Shown one piece after another: positions 15,340-23,671 of a DNA stretch of 31,327 nt. The translations under genes were made by a program, and so were the position numbers. This DNA comes from Rubrivivax sp. Its GTDB lineage: Bacteria; Pseudomonadota; Gammaproteobacteria; Burkholderiales; Burkholderiaceae_C. The notes below the pieces were generated by a model that worked only from the letters and a program-made list of their open reading frames with translations, searched no databases and was not told where the DNA came from. The stretch spans positions 1 through 31,327 of the forward strand of contig JADJYX010000032.1 in assembly GCA_016719535.1 (NCBI GenBank). Reading direction: 5' to 3'. Every line of letters starts with the position of its first letter. Within the stretch, counting starts at the first letter, position 1.

Positions 15340-17031
15340 ATGACCGACCTCTCCGCCATCCACGCCCTGGCGCAGCCGCATCCGGTGCGCGCCCCGCGCG
15401 GCAGCCAGATCACCTGCGCCAACTGGCTGATCGAAGCCGCCTACCGCATGATCCAGAACAACCTCGACCCCGAGGTGGCCGAGAACCCCGACGCGCTGGT
15501 GGTCTACGGCGGCATCGGCAAGGCGGCGCGCAACTGGGACTGCTTCGAGGCCATCCTCGACAGCCTGAAGCGCCTGCAGGAAGACGAGACGCTGCTCATC
15601 CAGTCGGGCAAGCCGGTGGGCGTCTTCCGCACCCATGTCGATGCGCCGCGCGTGCTGCTGGCCAATTCCAACCTGGTGCCCAAGTGGGCGACCTGGGAGC
15701 ACTTCGACGAGCTCGACCGCAAGGGCCTGATGATGTACGGCCAGATGACGGCCGGCAGCTGGATCTACATCGGCAGCCAGGGCATCGTCCAGGGCACCTA
15801 CGAGACCTTCGTCGAGGCCGGCGTGCAGCACTACGGTGGCGACCTGGCCGGGCGCTGGATCCTCACCGCCGGCCTCGGCGGCATGGGCGGTGCGCAGCCG
15901 CTGGCGGCCACCTTCGCCGGCGCCTGCAGCCTGAATATCGAATGCCAGCAGAGCCGCATCGACTTCCGCCTGCGCAGCCGCTACCTCGACGAACAGGCGG
16001 CCGACCTCGACGATGCGCTTTCGCGCATCCGCCGCTATACCGCCGAGAAGAAGGCAGTCTCGATCGGGCTGCTGGGCAATGCCGCCGAGATCCTGCCCGA
16101 GCTCGTCCGCCGCGGCGTGCGCCCCGACCTGGTGACCGACCAGACCAGCGCGCACGACCTCGTCAACGGCTACCTGCCGATCGGCTGGACGGTCGAGCGC
16201 TGGCGCGCCGCGCAGGCCGACCCGGCGCAGCATGCCACGCTGCGTGAGCAAGCCGCGAAGGGCTGCGCGGTGCACGTGCAGGCGATGCTGGACTTTCAGG
16301 CCATGGGCATCCCGACGGTGGACTATGGCAACAACATCCGCCAGGTCGCCTTCGACGCCGGCGTCAAGAATGCGTTCGATTTTCCCGGCTTCGTGCCCGC
16401 CTATGTGCGGCCGCTGTTCTGCCGCGGCAAGGGGCCGTTCCGCTGGGTGGCGCTCTCCGGCGACCCGGAAGACATCCGCAAGACCGACGCCAGGATGAAG
16501 GAGCTGTTTCCGCAGGATGCGCACCTGCACCGCTGGCTCGACATGGCGCAAGAGCGCATCGCCTTCCAGGGCCTGCCGGCGCGCATCTGCTGGATCGGCC
16601 TGGGCGAGCGCCACCGTGCCGGCCTGGCCTTCAACGAGATGGTGAAGTCGGGCGAGCTGAAGGCGCCGATCGTCATCGGCCGCGACCACCTCGACAGCGG
16701 CAGCGTCGCCAGCCCCAACCGCGAGACCGAGGCGATGCGCGACGGCAGCGATGCAGTGTCCGACTGGCCGCTGCTCAATGCGCTGCTCAATACCGCCGGC
16801 GGCGCCACCTGGGTCAGCCTGCACCACGGCGGCGGCGTGGGCATGGGCTACAGCCAGCACAGCGGCGTGGTCATCGTCTGCGACGGCACCGACGCGGCCG
16901 CGAAGCGCATCGAGCGCGTGCTCTGGAACGACCCCGGCACCGGCGTCATGCGCCATGCCGACGCGGGCTACGAGGTCGCCGTGGCCTGCGCCCGCGAGCA
17001 GGGTCTGAATCTCCCCATGGTGGGCCGCTGA
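15340..17031 (+). CDS. hutU: Urocanate hydratase HutU
   Basis: The 563-residue NAD+-dependent urocanase adds water to urocanate to give imidazolonepropionate, the second step of the pathway. Recognisable blocks are ANWLIEAAYRMIQNNLDP, the NAD-binding GLGGMGGAQPLAAT, LFCRGKGPFRWVALSGDP, the urocanase signature FQGLPARICW with the active-site cysteine (Cys417), and HHGGGVGMGYSQHSG. Length and order of blocks match the family fully. It starts at ATG 15340 and its TGA shares one base with the hutH ATG (TGATG), implying coupled translation. It is the first gene of the rightward hut run. Confidence 0.97.
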   Translation: MTDLSAIHALAQPHPVRAPRGSQITCANWLIEAAYRMIQNNLDPEVAENPDALVVYGGIGKAARNWDCFEAILDSLKRLQEDETLLIQSGKPVGVFRTHVDAPRVLLANSNLVPKWATWEHFDELDRKGLMMYGQMTAGSWIYIGSQGIVQGTYETFVEAGVQHYGGDLAGRWILTAGLGGMGGAQPLAATFAGACSLNIECQQSRIDFRLRSRYLDEQAADLDDALSRIRRYTAEKKAVSIGLLGNAAEILPELVRRGVRPDLVTDQTSAHDLVNGYLPIGWTVERWRAAQADPAQHATLREQAAKGCAVHVQAMLDFQAMGIPTVDYGNNIRQVAFDAGVKNAFDFPGFVPAYVRPLFCRGKGPFRWVALSGDPEDIRKTDARMKELFPQDAHLHRWLDMAQERIAFQGLPARICWIGLGERHRAGLAFNEMVKSGELKAPIVIGRDHLDSGSVASPNRETEAMRDGSDAVSDWPLLNALLNTAGGATWVSLHHGGGVGMGYSQHSGVVIVCDGTDAAAKRIERVLWNDPGTGVMRHADAGYEVAVACAREQGLNLPMVGR

Positions 17032-18571
17032 TGTTGATCCGCCCAGGTCAGCTGTCGCTCGACGAACTGCAGGCCATCCACGCCGGCGGCCACCGCCTGC
17101 ACATCGACCCGCAGGCGCTGCCGGCGATCGAGGCCAGCGCCGCACTGGTGAAGGCGGCGGCCGATGGCGACGCGCCGGTCTACGGCGTCAACACCGGCTT
17201 CGGCAAGCTGGCCAGCACGCGCATCAGCGCCGACGACCTGGCCACGCTGCAGTGGAACCTGATCCGCAGCCACAGCGTGGGCGTGGGCGAGCCGCTGCCG
17301 CCGCCGTGGTGCGCCTGATGCTGGCGCTGAAGGCAGCCAGCCTGGCGCGCGGCTACAGCGGCGTGCGGCCGGTGGTCATCGACACCTTGCTGGCCGTGCA
17401 CAACGCCGGGCTGATTCCCCTCGTGCCGAGTCAAGGCTCGGTCGGCGCCAGCGGCGACCTGGCGCCGCTGTCGCACATGACGCTGGCGCTGATGGGCGAG
17501 GGCGAATTTGTCGACGGCGACGGCCGCCGCGTGCCGGCAGCGCAGGCGCTGCGCGCGCACGGCATCCCGCCGCTGGCGCTGCAGGCCAAGGAAGGCCTGG
17601 CGCTGATCAACGGCACGCAGACCAGCACCGCGCTGGCGCTGCACGCCCTCTTCGGCTTCGAGCCGGTGCTGGAGGCGGCGCTGGTGATCGGTGCGCTCAC
17701 CGTCGACGCCGCGCGCGGCAGCGACAGCCCCTTCGATCCGCGCATCCATGCGCTGCGCGGCCAGCCGGGGCAGATCGACGTGGCGGTGTATTACCGCGCG
17801 CTGCTGCAGGGCAGTGCCATCCGTGCCAGCCATGCCGAAGGCGACGACCGCGTGCAGGACCCGTACTGCCTGCGCTGCCAGCCGCAGGTGGTGGGCGCCT
17901 GCCTGGACCAGCTGCGCCACGCCGCGCTGGTGCTGCTGCGCGAGGCCAATGCCGTCACCGACAACCCGCTGGTCTTTCCCGAGGATGGGGCGATGCTCTC
18001 GGGCGGCAATTTCCACGCCGAACCGGTGGCGCTGGCCTGCGACGCGATGGCCAATGCCATCGCCGAGGTGGGTGCGATCGCAGAGCGCCGCATCGGCATG
18101 CTGATCGACGCCAACATCTCGCGCCTGCCGCCCTTCCTGACGCCCAATGCCGGGCTCAACAGCGGCTTCATGATCCTGCACGTGACGGCCGCGGCGCTGG
18201 CCAGCGAGAACAAGACCTACGCCCACCCGGCCAGCGTCGACAGCCTGCCCACCAGCGCCAACCAGGAGGATCATGTGTCAATGGCCACCTTCGCGGCGCG
18301 GCGGCTGCAGCCGATGATCGCCAACGTGACGCGCATCCTGGCCATCGAATGGCTGGCGGCGGCGCAAGGGATCGAATTCCTGCGCCCGCTGCGCAGCTCG
18401 GCGGTGCTGGAGCAGGCGCATGCGCAGCTGCGCGCCTTCAGCCCGGCGATGATGGTCGACCGTTCGCTGGCGAGCGACATCGAGGCCGCGGCCGACCGCA
18501 TCGGCCAGGGGGCGCTGTCGGCGCTGTTCCAGGGCCTGCCGCAGACGCCGCCGCTGTGGGTGCCGGCCTGA
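17031..18571 (+). CDS. hutH: Histidine ammonia-lyase HutH, reading frame broken once
   Basis: This enzyme deaminates histidine to urocanate, the entry step. The N-terminal part contains YGVNTGFGKLAS and RSHSVGVGEPLP. At about 17296-17305 the frame changes; one restored G in the CCGCCG run gives LPAAVVRLMLALKAASLARG and about 513 residues in total, the normal length. Beyond it the Ala-Ser-Gly triad that forms the MIO cofactor is intact (in GASGDLAPLSH, about residues 140-142 after correction), as are NGTQTSTAL, DNPLVF, SGGNFHAEPVA and LPTSANQEDHVSM. Because everything on both sides is conserved and the gene heads a working-looking pathway, a sequence error is more likely than loss, but a true frameshift would make this a pseudogene. 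It overlaps hutU by one base. Confidence 0.9.
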
Positions 18572-18667
18572 CGCGATGCGATCGCCGGTGCCGAAAATCC
18601 GCGTATCGTCCCGCCTCGCCGCGACGGGGCAGCTGTCGCTTCCTTCCAACCACGAGGAGACTCACCC

Positions 18668-19612
18668 ATGAAGAAGATCGTTGCCGCCGCCGCGCTGGCC
18701 GCATTGGCGCTCGGCGCGCAGGCCCAGGAGACCAAGGTCGCCATCGGCATCTCGGGCTGGACCGGCTTTGCGCCGCTGACGCTGGCCAAGGAGGCCGGCC
18801 TCTTCAAGAAGCATGGCCTGGACGTCAGCATCAAGAAGATCCCGCAGAAGGACCGCCACCTGGCGATCGCCTCGGGCGACATCCAGTGCGCCGCCACCAC
18901 GGTCGAGACCTGGATCGTCTGGAATGCCAACGGCGTGGCGACGACGCAGATCTTCCAGCTCGACAAGAGCTACGGCGCCGACGGCATGGTCGTCAAGCCC
19001 GGCATCACGAAGATCGCCGACCTCAAGGGCAAGACCGTGGCCGCCAGCGCGCCCGGCACGGCGCCGTATTTCGGGCTGGCCTGGATGCTGAAGAAGAATG
19101 GCCTGAGCGTGAAGGACGTCAAGGTCGTCAACCTGGAGCCGCAGGCCGCCGCCAACGCGATGATCGCCGGCACCGCCGGCATCGACGCCGCGATGACCTA
19201 CGAGCCGTATCTGGGCGCCGTGCGTGCCAAGCCCGAGGCCGGCACCATCATCGCCACCACGCTCGACTATCCGATGGTGATGGACACCTTCGGCTGCACG
19301 CCCAAGTTCCTGGCCGACAACCCCAAGGCCGCCAAGGCGCTGGCCGACGGCTATTTCGACGCCGTGGCCATGATCAAGGCCGACCCGAAGAAGAGCTTCG
19401 AGATCATGGGCGCCGACGTCAAGCAAAGCGCCGAGCAGTTCGAGAAGAGCCAGGCCTACCTGCGCTGGCAGGACCGCGAGGCCAACCAGAAATTCTTTGC
19501 CGGCGAGCACGCGGCCTTCAGCAAGGAAGCGGCGGAGTTGCTGCTGGATGCCGGCATCATCAAGGCGATCCCCGACCTGTCGAAGCTGGCCGATACGCGT
19601 TTCTTGAAGTGA
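18668..19612 (+). CDS. ABC transporter substrate-binding protein, NitT/TauT (SsuA/NMT1) type
   Basis: The 314-residue periplasmic binding protein begins MKKIVAAAALAALALGAQA, a clear signal peptide cleaved at about residue 19-20. The mature part has the NMT1/SsuA-like layout: GISGWTGFAPLTLAKEAGLF, then ASGDIQCAATTVE, LKGKTVAASAPGTAPYFGLAWML, and AAMTYEPYL. This family binds small anions and heterocycles such as nitrate, taurine, sulfonates, pyrimidine precursors and riboflavin. It follows hutH by 96 bases, with GAGGAG before its ATG, and its stop overlaps the permease start. Context suggests histidine or urocanate as ligand; this is inference, since described hut transporters belong to other families (HutT, HutXWV). 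Confidence 0.9.
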   Translation: MKKIVAAAALAALALGAQAQETKVAIGISGWTGFAPLTLAKEAGLFKKHGLDVSIKKIPQKDRHLAIASGDIQCAATTVETWIVWNANGVATTQIFQLDKSYGADGMVVKPGITKIADLKGKTVAASAPGTAPYFGLAWMLKKNGLSVKDVKVVNLEPQAAANAMIAGTAGIDAAMTYEPYLGAVRAKPEAGTIIATTLDYPMVMDTFGCTPKFLADNPKAAKALADGYFDAVAMIKADPKKSFEIMGADVKQSAEQFEKSQAYLRWQDREANQKFFAGEHAAFSKEAAELLLDAGIIKAIPDLSKLADTRFLK

Positions 19613-20388
19613 AGCCGCTGGTGCCCGTCGCGCCCGGCACCCGCGTGGTGCTCGGCGTCAGCTTCTTCGTGCTCTTCGTCGCCGTCTGGGCGGCGGCGAC
19701 CTTCGGTGGCTTGGTCAGCAAGACTTTCCTCGCCGACCCGCTGACGATGCTGAAGAGCGGCTATACGCTGCTGACCGAGATGGACTTTGCCGAGGACATC
19801 GGCATGACCGTCTGGCGCGTGCTCGGCGGCTTCGTCATCGCGGCCGCCCTGGCGCTGCCGCTGGGCGTGGCGATGGGCGCCTACAAGCCGGTGGAGGCCT
19901 TCTTCGAGCCCTTCGTCAGCTTCGCGCGCTACCTGCCGGCTTCCGCCTTCATCCCGCTGCTCATCCTGTGGGCCGGCATCGGCGAGGCGCAGAAGCTGGC
20001 GGTCATCTTCATCGGCAGCTTCTTCCAGCTGGTGCTGATGATCGCGGTGACGGTGGGCAATACGCGGCGCGACCTGGTCGAGGCCGCCTATACGCTGGGC
20101 GTGAAGGACGCGGGCCTGATCCGCCGCGTGCTGATCCCCGGCGCCGCGCCCGAGATCGCCGAAACGCTGCGCATGGTGCTGGGCTGGGCCTGGACCTACG
20201 TCATCGTCGCCGAGCTGATCGGCGCTTCCAGCGGCATCGGCCACATGATCACCGACAGCCAGGCGCTGCTGGCCACCGACCAGATCATCTTCGGCATCAT
20301 CGTCATCGGCCTCATCGGGCTGGCCAGCGACCTGCTGTTCAAGTGGGTCAACCGCCGGGCGTTCCCGTGGGCGCAACTGGGTCGCTGA
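19609..20388 (+). CDS. ABC transporter permease, NitT/TauT type
   Basis: The 259-residue inner-membrane protein has about six hydrophobic segments, starting with LGVSFFVLFVAVWAAATF, and the binding-protein-dependent transport signature: EAAYTLGVKDAGLIRRVLIP is the EAA loop that contacts the ATPase. The start used is GTG 19609, which overlaps the stop of the binding-protein gene by four bases (GTGA); GTG 19621 is an alternative. It is similar in layout to SsuC and TauC. The ATPase gene follows after two bases, so the three genes form one unit. Confidence 0.92.
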   Translation: MKPLVPVAPGTRVVLGVSFFVLFVAVWAAATFGGLVSKTFLADPLTMLKSGYTLLTEMDFAEDIGMTVWRVLGGFVIAAALALPLGVAMGAYKPVEAFFEPFVSFARYLPASAFIPLLILWAGIGEAQKLAVIFIGSFFQLVLMIAVTVGNTRRDLVEAAYTLGVKDAGLIRRVLIPGAAPEIAETLRMVLGWAWTYVIVAELIGASSGIGHMITDSQALLATDQIIFGIIVIGLIGLASDLLFKWVNRRAFPWAQLGR

Positions 20389-20390
20389 AC

Positions 20391-21176
20391 ATGGGCCAGA
20401 TTCTTTCCGTGCGCGGCGTCGAGCGCCGCTTCGCCTCCGCGACTGGTTCGACGCTCGCGCTGCAGGCCACCGACCTCGACGTCGCCGAAAACGACTTCAT
20501 CACCATCCTCGGCCCCAGCGGCTGCGGCAAGAGCACGCTGCTGCGCATCGTCGCCGGGCTGGATACGCAGACGGCGGGCGAGGTGCTGCTCGACGGCCGT
20601 GTCATCCACGGCCCCGGCGCCGACCGCGGCATGGTGTTCCAGAGCTATACGCTCTTCCCCTGGCTGAGCGTGCTCGACAACGTGTGCTTCGGCCTGCGCG
20701 AGCGCGGCCTGCCGCGTGCGCAGCAGCTCGAGGTGGCGCGCGACTTTCTCGCCAAGGTCGGCCTCAAGGGCTTCGAGGACCATTACCCCAAGCAACTGTC
20801 GGGCGGCATGCAGCAGCGCACCGCGCTGGCGCGCGCGCTGGCCAACGATCCGCGCATGCTGCTGATGGACGAGCCCTTCGGCGCGCTCGACCACCAGACG
20901 CGCGAGCTGATGCAGGAGCTGCTGCTGGGCATCTGGGAGGCGCAGCGCAAGACGGTGCTGTTCGTCACCCACGACATCGACGAGGCCGTCTTCATGGGCA
21001 ACCGCGTGGTGGTGATGAGCGCGCGCCCCGGGCGCATCAAGCTCGACCGCGTGGTGCCGCTGGCGCACCCGCGGCACTATTCGGTGAAGACGACGCCCGA
21101 ATTTACCGAGCTCAAGGCCGAGCTGACCGAGGCGGTGCGTGCCGAGGTGATCGCCGCGCAGGCGATGATGGCCTGA
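20391..21176 (+). CDS. ABC transporter ATP-binding protein, NitT/TauT type
   Basis: The 261-residue ATPase has all expected elements: Walker A GPSGCGKST (41-49), Q-loop FQSYTLFPW, signature LSGGMQQR (136-143), Walker B LLMDEP with Asp160 and Glu161, D-loop ALD and H-loop VTHDIDEA. The LFPWLSVLDNV and VMSARPGRI text is typical of SsuB/TauB-type subunits. It completes the importer downstream of hutUH. No extra regulatory domain is seen. Confidence 0.93.
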   Translation: MGQILSVRGVERRFASATGSTLALQATDLDVAENDFITILGPSGCGKSTLLRIVAGLDTQTAGEVLLDGRVIHGPGADRGMVFQSYTLFPWLSVLDNVCFGLRERGLPRAQQLEVARDFLAKVGLKGFEDHYPKQLSGGMQQRTALARALANDPRMLLMDEPFGALDHQTRELMQELLLGIWEAQRKTVLFVTHDIDEAVFMGNRVVVMSARPGRIKLDRVVPLAHPRHYSVKTTPEFTELKAELTEAVRAEVIAAQAMMA

Positions 21177-21200
21177 TGACGCTCTGACGAGGATCGAGAC

Positions 21201-22076
21201 ATGAACATCCGCTTCGACGGCCGCGTGGCCATCGTCACCGGCGCCGGCGGCGGCCTGGGCCGTTCGCATGCGCTGGCCCTGGCCGCGCGCGGCGCCAAGG
21301 TGGTGATCAACGACCTCGCGCAGGCCGACGCGGTGGCAGCCGAGATCCTGGCCGCCGGCGGCCAGGCGATCGCCAACGCCGCCTCGGTCACCGACGAAGC
21401 CGCGGTGGCGGCGATGGTGCAGCAGGCGCTGGCCGCCTGGGGCCGCATCGACATCCTCGTCAACAACGCCGGCATCCTGCGCGACAAGTCCTTCGGCAAG
21501 ATGAGCATGGCCGACTTCCGCCTCGTGCTCGACGTGCACCTGATGGGCGCGGCGATCTGCAGCCAGGCGGTGTGGGCCACGATGCGCGCGCAGCGATTCG
21601 GCCGCATCGTGATGACGACCTCGTCGTCGGGCCTGTACGGCAATTTCGGTCAGGCCAACTATGGCGCCGCCAAGATGGCGCTGGTGGGGCTGATGCAGAC
21701 GCTGGCCATCGAAGGTGCGAAGGACGGCATCCGCGTCAACTGCCTGGCGCCCACCGCGGCCACGCGCATGACCGAAGGGCTGCTGCCGCCGCCGGTGCTC
21801 GAAAAGCTCAGACCCGAGGCGGTGACGCCGGCGCTGCTGCACCTGGTGAGCGACGACGCGCCCACGCGCGCCATCGTCTGCGCCGGTGCCGGCACCTTCG
21901 AACGCGCCTACGTCACGCTGACGCGCGGCGTGCACCTGGGCCTGGGCGCCGATGTGCCCGAGCAGGTGGCGGCGCACTTCGACGCCATCTCCGACCGTGG
22001 CGACGAGGTGGTGCCGGCCGACGGCAGCGAGCAGGGGCGCAACGAGGTCGGGCAGGCAATGGCATCCAGCGGCTGA
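21201..22076 (+). CDS. Short-chain dehydrogenase/reductase (3-hydroxyacyl-CoA dehydrogenase-like)
   Basis: The 291-residue classical SDR has the cofactor motif TGAGGGLG (13-20), NNAG (88-91), catalytic Ser in TTSSSG (about 141) and YGAAK with Tyr154 and Lys158. The opening FDGRVAIVTGAGGGLGRSHAL and the C-terminal part resemble the 3-hydroxyacyl-CoA dehydrogenase unit of multifunctional beta-oxidation enzymes. It lies 24 bases after the ABC ATPase gene in the same direction, with a GAGGAT-like ribosome site, so it may be carried on the hut transcript, although none of the known histidine steps needs it. Substrate unknown. A near-copy of its last codons is repeated just after the stop. Confidence 0.88.
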   Translation: MNIRFDGRVAIVTGAGGGLGRSHALALAARGAKVVINDLAQADAVAAEILAAGGQAIANAASVTDEAAVAAMVQQALAAWGRIDILVNNAGILRDKSFGKMSMADFRLVLDVHLMGAAICSQAVWATMRAQRFGRIVMTTSSSGLYGNFGQANYGAAKMALVGLMQTLAIEGAKDGIRVNCLAPTAATRMTEGLLPPPVLEKLRPEAVTPALLHLVSDDAPTRAIVCAGAGTFERAYVTLTRGVHLGLGADVPEQVAAHFDAISDRGDEVVPADGSEQGRNEVGQAMASSG

Positions 22077-22124
22077 AGCCGCCGGGTCCAGGTCCAGGCA
22101 TCCGCCGGCTGAAGCCGCCGGGTC
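22061..22124. repeat. 28-bp imperfect direct repeat carrying the SDR stop codon
   Basis: Positions 22061-22088 and 22097-22124 match at 26 of 28 bases, period 36. Both begin GGCATCC and contain GGCTGAAGCCGCCGGGTC; the first copy is the actual 3' end of the SDR gene, including its TGA. Each copy has a short CGGCT/AGCCG hairpin, and the second overlaps the stop codon of the convergent DUF1810 gene. It fills the gap between these genes and might act as a weak bidirectional terminator. Confidence 0.75.
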
Positions 22125-22572
22125 AGCCGCCCGGCAGCGCCTGCAGCGTGAGCGGGTCGCGCTCGCCGCCGTACCAGCGCTGCAGCAGCTGCGCAAACAG
22201 CGGCTCCGCGGGCGCGACGCGCTCGAACAGCGTCAGGCAGGAGCGCAGCTTGAGCGCGTCGACGGGCCCGAAGACCTGCAGCGCGGTTGTTGCCGCCGGC
22301 AGCGCGTCCAGCCGTGCACAGCATTCGCGCAGGCGCGGCCCCAGCAGCGGGTGGCGCCAGTAAGCCTGCGCATGGGCCAGATCGATCAGGCCGAAGTGCC
22401 GGGCGGTGGCGCTGCGCCCCAGGCTGGCCAGCTGCGGGAAGACGAACCACATCCAGTGCGAGCGCTTGGCGCCGGCCGACAGCTCGGCAAGCACATCGTC
22501 GAAGACCGGTGCCTGCGCGGCGACGAAGCGGTCGAGGTCGGGCGCCGGTCCGGGGTCGAGGGTCTGGTTCAT
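22123..22572 (-). CDS. DUF1810 family protein
   Basis: The 149-residue soluble protein matches the DUF1810 family, with the typical text DLDRFVAAQAPVFDDVLAELSAGAKRSHWMWFVFPQL, followed by ARHFGLIDLAHAQAYWRHPLLGPRL and DALKLRSCLTLFERV. The biochemical function of this widespread family is not known. ATG 22572 starts the gene; the stop lies inside the second copy of the direct repeat. It is convergent with the SDR gene and divergent from the Bug receptor gene, so it is probably a single-gene unit. Confidence 0.9.
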   Translation of the reverse strand: MNQTLDPGPAPDLDRFVAAQAPVFDDVLAELSAGAKRSHWMWFVFPQLASLGRSATARHFGLIDLAHAQAYWRHPLLGPRLRECCARLDALPAATTALQVFGPVDALKLRSCLTLFERVAPAEPLFAQLLQRWYGGERDPLTLQALPGG

Positions 22573-22692
22573 GGCAGGCCCGAGCATGCCCCAAGTCCGG
22601 CCCGCATGCGGTCTTTCGACGCGGCGGTATGCTGCCGGTCGACGGCGCGGCAAGCGGCCGACCGACGACCCCAGAACCCGGAGACAAACCCC

Positions 22693-23649
22693 ATGCTCAA
22701 GCGCCATGTCCTCATTGCCACCGCCCTCGCGATGGCGAGCCCGCTCGCCCTCGCCCAGGCCTGGCCGAACAAGCCCATCCGCCTGGTCGTCACCTTCCCC
22801 AGCGGCGGTGCACCCGACATCCTGGCGCGGCTGTTTGCCGACAAGGCGCAGCTCGGCCAGCCGGTGGTGGTGGACAACAAGCCCGGCGCCGGCGGCAACA
22901 TCGGCGCCGACAACGTCGCCAAGAGCGCGCCCGACGGCTATTCGCTGGTGATGGGCACGGTGGGCACGCACTCGATCAACGGGGCGCTGTACAGCAAGAT
23001 GCCCTACGACATGGTGAAGGACTTCACCCCGGTGGCGCATGTCGCATCGGCGCCCAACCTGCTGGTGGTGACCAACTCGCTGCCGGTGAAGAATGTGTCC
23101 GAGCTGATCGCCTATATGAAGGCCAACCCGAACAAGCTGAGCTTCGGCTCGCCGGGCATCGGCACCTCGGTGCATGTCTCGGGCGAACTCTTCAAGTCGC
23201 TCACCGGCACCACCATGCAGCACGTGCCCTACAAGGGCCGGCAATTCGCCATCCCCGATCTGGTGGGCGGGCAGATCCAGGTCATGTTCGACAACATGCC
23301 CTCGGCGCTGCCGATGGCCAAGGAAGGCAAGATCCGCGCGCTGGCGCAGACCACCGCCAGGCGCTCGCCGGCCGCGCCCGACGTGCCCACGGTGGCCGAG
23401 ACGGTGCCCGGCTTCGAGGCCACGACCTGGTTTGCGATGTTCGCGCCCGCCGGCACGCCGCGCGATATCGTCATGAAGGTCAACGCCGAGATGGTGCGGG
23501 TCTTCAACCTGCCCGACGTGCAGGACAAGCTCAAGACCCTGGGCCTGGAAACCTGGATCTCGTCGCCCGAGGACCTGGCCAAATACCAGGCGGCGGAAAT
23601 CGCCAAGTGGGCCAAGGTGGTCAAGGATTCCGGCGCCAAGGCCGACTGA
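22693..23649 (+). CDS. Bug-family (TctC) tripartite tricarboxylate transporter binding protein
   Basis: The 318-residue periplasmic receptor has a signal peptide MLKRHVLIATALAMASPLALA and the family opening AWPNKPIRLVVTFPSGGAPDILAR, then VVDNKPGAGGNIGADNVAKS, PDGYSLVMGTVGTHSIN, and VPYKG. Such proteins capture carboxylates and other small acids for a TctAB membrane component. They are massively duplicated in Burkholderiales (Bordetella, Cupriavidus, Polaromonas) and often stand alone. No tctA or tctB lies nearby, so the membrane partner, if any, is elsewhere and the ligand cannot be predicted. GGAG lies upstream of the ATG. Confidence 0.92.
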   Translation: MLKRHVLIATALAMASPLALAQAWPNKPIRLVVTFPSGGAPDILARLFADKAQLGQPVVVDNKPGAGGNIGADNVAKSAPDGYSLVMGTVGTHSINGALYSKMPYDMVKDFTPVAHVASAPNLLVVTNSLPVKNVSELIAYMKANPNKLSFGSPGIGTSVHVSGELFKSLTGTTMQHVPYKGRQFAIPDLVGGQIQVMFDNMPSALPMAKEGKIRALAQTTARRSPAAPDVPTVAETVPGFEATTWFAMFAPAGTPRDIVMKVNAEMVRVFNLPDVQDKLKTLGLETWISSPEDLAKYQAAEIAKWAKVVKDSGAKAD

Positions 23650-23671
23650 GGGCGGGCGAATCCAGCGCCCG

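Noticed and set aside
23221..23280. Possible compensating frame shifts in the Bug receptor around KGRQFAIPDLVGG
   Set aside because: The local text differs from the commonest family version, but length and both flanks stay in register and no alternative frame gives a better match.
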